NCBI GenBank assembly: GCA_030824295.1
Contig: JAVBYA010000043.1
Coordinates: 1 to 9,433 of the forward strand
Reading direction: 5' to 3'
DNA: 9,433 bases
Source of the DNA: Bacteroidota bacterium
GTDB lineage: Bacteria; Bacteroidota; Ignavibacteria; UBA10030; UBA8401
Part shown: positions 6,536 to 9,433 of the stretch, in pieces
Layout: every line of letters begins with the position of its first letter
How positions within the stretch are numbered: position 1 is the stretch's first letter
Notes under the pieces: generated by a model
The model's input: only the letters and a program-made list of their open reading frames with translations
Databases searched by the model: none
What the model was told of the DNA's origin: nothing
Made by a program: the position numbers and the translations under genes

Positions 6536-7357
6536 TCAGCGTTTCAGTTGAACGGCGGTGAGTGTCGTGCGTTCTTTTATATAATAGAGCCGGTCACCAT
6601 CCATAAAGAACGAATCGGGGACGGGATACGGCGTTGATGTATTCAGCAGGTCAGAGTAGAGTCGTTTATTCTTTACGGAGTCGATGACCACCAGAGTGTT
6701 CTTCATCCCTTCCGCCGGCGGCACATTCCGTTCGTACGTATTGATCACGGTGAACGTTTCCCCTGCGATGTATTCCGATGCAACGGCATCACCGGTGATG
6801 TGTTTCAGCAGGACAGAAGAACCATCCTTCGGGACAGCGGCCGGGAAACGGAAATCGGTCTTTTCATACCGTGCATTATGGTCAACATCGGAGGGGAGTG
6901 CGGTCAGTTCTTCCAGCAAAACCCCGGTGCCGCCGTCTATTCTATAGAACACCCGCCGCTCGAACAGGTCCTTGAATCCATACACATTGGTTCCGGAGAC
7001 CGCCAGAAAGGCACAGTCGCTGTTCTTCCATTTGAGCCCGCCTGTCCGCACATCCACTGCAAAGATGTGCTTATGCTCCGGCATGTCCGGCTTCTTGTAT
7101 CCATGCAGGTACAGCGTTCCGTCCTTCACTCCCAGCAGTCCGATCCACCACGGCTCGCCGAAGTTCTTTCCGCTCCACAATATCCTGCCGGTCGTTTCGT
7201 CCAGACAGAAGAAGGTGACAGTTTTTGACTCCGTATCCCTGTCCTCCGCGATGATGAGACCGTCGCCGGAGAACATGACCCTCCAAAGGACGAACCGTGC
7301 GGAACATTCCCAGACAGGGGTGAACGAGGAGCGGCTAAAGAGGGAGAAAAGACTCAT
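6536..7357 (-). CDS. DUF4905-like PQQ-repeat (beta-propeller) protein
   Basis: The protein has 273 residues from the ATG at 7357; a GTG at 7384 would add nine. Neither start has a clear Shine-Dalgarno sequence. The ATG is preferred because it sits right before the FTPVWECSARFVLWRV segment typical of the family. The sequence shows repeated propeller-like blades: CLDETTGRILWSGKNF, GTLYLHGYKK, FAVDVRTGGLKWKN, YRIDGGTGVLLEEL and FFMDGDRLYYIKE. The Asp-x-x-Thr-Gly-x-x-x-Trp turns are those of PQQ-like repeats. The arrangement and length recall DUF4905, known from Bacteroidota and relatives. No signal peptide is evident from the chosen start, so it may be cytoplasmic. It is the first gene of a probable two-gene operon with the Fe-S membrane protein, which hints at a link to electron transfer, but the role is unknown. 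The repeat fold is fairly sure; the DUF number is from memory. Confidence 0.7.
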   Translation of the reverse strand: MSLFSLFSRSSFTPVWECSARFVLWRVMFSGDGLIIAEDRDTESKTVTFFCLDETTGRILWSGKNFGEPWWIGLLGVKDGTLYLHGYKKPDMPEHKHIFAVDVRTGGLKWKNSDCAFLAVSGTNVYGFKDLFERRVFYRIDGGTGVLLEELTALPSDVDHNARYEKTDFRFPAAVPKDGSSVLLKHITGDAVASEYIAGETFTVINTYERNVPPAEGMKNTLVVIDSVKNKRLYSDLLNTSTPYPVPDSFFMDGDRLYYIKERTTLTAVQLKR

Positions 7358-7395
7358 GACAGGAAAATAGGGGAATATCGCCACACTATCAATTG

Positions 7396-7427
7396 TTTGC
7401 TTCTCTCTTCAATTCTTGGTAAATTTT
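7396..7427 (+). promoter_or_regulatory. Bacteroidota-type promoter of gapA
   Basis: TTTG at 7396-7399, a 20-nt spacer, then TAAATTTT at 7420-7427. This fits TTTG-N19-TAnnTTTG with one extra spacer base and one mismatch. Read as a sigma-70 site it would be TTGCTT-N17-TAAATT. Transcription would start near 7434, giving a leader of about 40 nt. The spacer with the divergent DUF4905-like gene is only about 117 bp, so both promoters must lie here; none was convincing on the minus strand. Confidence 0.55.
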
Positions 7428-7431
7428 ACCA
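7417..7431. promoter_or_regulatory. 15-bp palindrome over the gapA -7 box, possible operator
   Basis: TGGTAAA-T-TTTACCA is a perfect palindrome with one central base. It covers the predicted -7 element of gapA, the usual place for a repressor site. It lies in the shared spacer with the DUF4905/Fe-S operon and could affect both directions. No matching regulator is identified in the window. Confidence 0.4.
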
Positions 7432-7474
7432 GCAAACGGGAAATTTTTGCACATTTTATTGAGGAATGAACATT

Positions 7475-8542
7475 ATGGCTATGAAAGTAGGTATCAACGG
7501 ATTCGGACGTATCGGACGCCAGGTGATCAGCGCACTGGTCGAAAAAGGTGTTCTTGGAAAAGAGATCGATATCGTTGCCGTGGTGGATGTCAGCACGGAA
7601 GCGAATTATTTCGCCTATCAATTGAAGTATGATTCGGTCCACGGGAAATTCAAAGGGACCGTCGGAAGTGAAAAGAGCTCACCGGCTGCGGAACATGATG
7701 ATGTTCTGGTGGTGAACGGACACAAGATCAAATGCGTCCAGGCGCAGAAGGATCCTTCGCAACTGCCGTGGAAAGAACTCGGCGTGGAGATCGTCATTGA
7801 ATCGACCGGACTCTTCACTGATTCCGAAAAAGCGAAAGGTCACATCGCCGGCGGTGCGAAGAAGGTCCTGATCTCCGCTCCCGGTAAAGGGGATGTGAAG
7901 ACGATCGTGATGGGTGTGAACGACAACGAGTACGATGCTGCGAAGCACGACATCGTCAGCAACGCCTCCTGCACCACGAACTGCCTTGCGCCGGTCGTGC
8001 ATGTGCTGTTGAAGGAAGGGATCGGCATCGAGACCGGTCTGATGACCACCATCCACTCCTACACCGCCACACAGAAGACGGTGGACGGTCCTTCCAAGAA
8101 GGATTGGAGAGGCGGACGCGCAGCGGCCATCAACATCATCCCCTCCAGCACCGGCGCCGCAAAAGCGGTGGGCGAAGTGCTTCCGGCGACCAAAGGGAAA
8201 CTGACCGGTATGTCGTTCCGTGTTCCCACGGCCGATGTGTCGGTAGTGGATCTGACGTTCCGCGCTACCCGTGATACCTCCATCGAAGAGATCGACGGGC
8301 TGCTGAAGAAAGCATCCGAGACCTATCTGAAAGGGATCCTCGGTTATGCGAATGAAGAGGTCGTCTCGACCGACTTCATCCATGATGACCGCTCCTCCAT
8401 CTACGATTCCCTGGCGACCATGCAGAACAATCTGAAGGGTGAGAAACGCTTCTTCAAGGTTGTCTCCTGGTATGACAATGAATGGGGTTATTCCTGCCGC
8501 GTGGTGGACCTGCTGCGCAAGATGGCCGGGACCAAGGCATAA
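7475..8542 (+). CDS. gapA: Glyceraldehyde-3-phosphate dehydrogenase (NAD-type)
   Basis: The enzyme oxidises glyceraldehyde 3-phosphate to 1,3-bisphosphoglycerate in glycolysis, reversibly in gluconeogenesis. From the ATG at 7475 it has 355 residues, slightly longer than the usual 330-340, with extra residues around 64-75. This start is chosen because GAGGA at 7461-7465 stands nine bases before it; ATGs at 7466 and 7481 are also in frame. The Rossmann motif INGFGRIGR (8-16) is intact. Asp38 in VVDVS stands where NAD-specific enzymes carry Asp to bind the adenosine ribose. The catalytic Cys166 is in SNASCTTNCLAP and the activating His194 in TTIHSYT. The C-terminal WYDNEWGYSCRVVDL is canonical. 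The gene has its own promoter and a strong terminator, so it is probably monocistronic. No pgk or tpi gene is adjacent. Confidence 0.97.
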   Translation: MAMKVGINGFGRIGRQVISALVEKGVLGKEIDIVAVVDVSTEANYFAYQLKYDSVHGKFKGTVGSEKSSPAAEHDDVLVVNGHKIKCVQAQKDPSQLPWKELGVEIVIESTGLFTDSEKAKGHIAGGAKKVLISAPGKGDVKTIVMGVNDNEYDAAKHDIVSNASCTTNCLAPVVHVLLKEGIGIETGLMTTIHSYTATQKTVDGPSKKDWRGGRAAAINIIPSSTGAAKAVGEVLPATKGKLTGMSFRVPTADVSVVDLTFRATRDTSIEEIDGLLKKASETYLKGILGYANEEVVSTDFIHDDRSSIYDSLATMQNNLKGEKRFFKVVSWYDNEWGYSCRVVDLLRKMAGTKA

Positions 8543-8584
8543 CCACTCTCCGCGATCAGCGAAGAGCGGAGCACGAAAAGAAAT

Positions 8585-8622
8585 GGGCTGCATCTCGAAC
8601 AACGAGGTCAGCCCTTTTATTT
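8585..8622 (+). terminator. Intrinsic terminator of gapA
   Basis: GGGCTG (8585-8590) pairs with CAGCCC (8609-8614), and inside it ATCTCG pairs with CGAGGT (one G-U pair, one bulged C), giving about a 12-bp stem with the loop AACAA. TTTTATTT follows at 8615-8622. A weaker inverted repeat, CTCCGC/GCGGAG (8548-8571), precedes it. Since the next gene begins only 26 bases later, this hairpin could also attenuate read-through from gapA. Confidence 0.88.
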
Positions 8623-8647
8623 CATCGCACTGCCAGATCGGACCACC

Positions 8648-9433
8648 ATGAAAACACTGCTGCTGCTCGCCGTTGTCTGTTCCATCCTGTCTGCGCAAAC
8701 CACCGAAGAGCGCACGCTGCAGCTGCGCACCGGGGATAAGATCACCGGGACGGTGGTGTCCGAATCCGATACAGCCGTCGTGCTCAAAACATCGTTCGGC
8801 GAGGTCACGATCCTGAAGAGCTCCATCAAACCGCAATTGATCACCGTGTACCTGAAGGATGGGAATGTTGTGAGCGGCGAGATCGAAGCGCGCACTGATG
8901 CGGGACTCCGGCTGAAAACAACGTTCGGTGTTGTGATGATCGATCAGGCGAATGTCGACCGGACATCGGAGAGCGGCGTATTCGTTCCGGGGACGATGAA
9001 AGATGAAGAGTTCCTGTACGCTGATGAACGGCTCATCGATGTCTTCTTCGATCCGACCGGATACACCATGGAAAAAGGGGCCATCTATTTCAGCGGTCTT
9101 TCCTGGGGTGTCGCGCTCTCCGAGAATGTGGATGTTTCCTCGTCGTATTGGAGATATTTCCTGGCGGACCTGAACATCCGCCCGAAGTTCCGGTTGTACA
9201 AATCGGGCAGTATCGAATCCGAGCAGTCGTTCTCCGTCGGCTTCCATCTGCACACGGCCGGTCACACGGGGAAGAGCCGCTATGTGACGGTGACCGAACC
9301 GGTGTACAATTGGACCGGTACGACCTATCAAACTGTGCAGCGATGGGAGGAGGTCGGGAGTCCGTCCGATACGCGTGTCTGGACGGAGATCTTTGCGGCG
9401 GTGACGAATTCCAATCTCAAAGGGGACAAGCAG
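8648..9433 (+). CDS. Secreted protein with two tandem N-terminal repeats, 3' end outside window
   Basis: The frame is open from the ATG at 8648 to the last base: 262 residues without a stop, so the gene runs past the edge. A signal peptide is clear (MKTLLLLAVVCSILSAQ, cleavage likely after Ala16). Two similar segments follow with a 43-residue period, starting near residues 24 and 67: LQLRTGDKITGTVVSE and VYLKDGNVVSGEIEAR. Each continues to a LKTSFGEVTI- or LKTTFGVVMI-like strand. They look like small beta-barrel (Sm/SH3-like) units. From about 125 the sequence is rich in aromatic beta-strands (IYFSGLSWGVALSENVDVSS, YWRYFLADLNIRPKFRLY), compatible with an outer-membrane or periplasmic beta domain. 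I do not recognise the family. The Shine-Dalgarno is weak, and no promoter separates it clearly from the gapA terminator. The signal peptide and the low stop frequency make it a real gene. Confidence 0.8.
   Translation, partial: MKTLLLLAVVCSILSAQTTEERTLQLRTGDKITGTVVSESDTAVVLKTSFGEVTILKSSIKPQLITVYLKDGNVVSGEIEARTDAGLRLKTTFGVVMIDQANVDRTSESGVFVPGTMKDEEFLYADERLIDVFFDPTGYTMEKGAIYFSGLSWGVALSENVDVSSSYWRYFLADLNIRPKFRLYKSGSIESEQSFSVGFHLHTAGHTGKSRYVTVTEPVYNWTGTTYQTVQRWEEVGSPSDTRVWTEIFAAVTNSNLKGDKQ

Noticed and set aside
7679..9331. 550-codon open frame on the minus strand
   Set aside because: It lies antisense to the certain gapA gene and the secreted-protein gene, uses the codon-complement pattern typical of GC-rich shadow frames, and its translation is low-complexity with no recognisable domain.

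Overview
This 9.4-kb window looks like ordinary chromosome of a moderately GC-rich bacterium from the Bacteroidota/Ignavibacteria side of the FCB group. Three things support that. The gene families point there: a DUF2911 protein, a DUF4905-like protein and a Wzi-like outer-membrane protein. Two promoters match the Bacteroidota -33/-7 pattern (TTG or TTTG, 19-20 nt, TAnnTTTk), one before a tRNA and one before gapA. Shine-Dalgarno sequences are weak before several genes. The taxonomy is an inference from gene content, not a database match.

Layout. At the left edge is the 3' part of a Wzi-like outer-membrane beta-barrel gene (+). It converges on a secreted DUF2911 protein (-), and a perfect 30-bp palindrome lies between them. 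Divergent from DUF2911 is a single tRNA-Gly(CCC) gene (+). A strong hairpin after it can terminate both the tRNA and the opposing gene. Next come two minus-strand genes joined by an ATGA overlap: an upstream integrase-core (IS481/IS3-like) protein and a downstream lipoprotein of unknown function. A 255-bp gene-free stretch with several inverted repeats separates them from another minus-strand pair. That pair is a DUF4905-like beta-propeller protein followed 30 bp later by a membrane-bound heterodisulfide-reductase-type Fe-S protein resembling ETF:quinone oxidoreductase (EMO/FadF). Divergent from it is gapA (NAD-type GAPDH) with a well-formed promoter and terminator. The right edge cuts a secreted protein gene that begins with two tandem ~43-residue repeats.

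Functionally, the window mixes core metabolism (gapA and an electron-transfer membrane protein that would link acyl-CoA oxidation to the quinone pool), envelope proteins and one tRNA. I see no CRISPR array, phage module or recognisable defence system. The most unusual item is the integrase-like protein. By a gap-free motif comparison from memory it lacks two of the three catalytic carboxylates, no terminal inverted repeats were found by eye, and the ribosome binding site of the lipoprotein gene lies inside its last codons. It looks more like a domesticated or inactivated transposase in a two-gene operon than an active insertion sequence.
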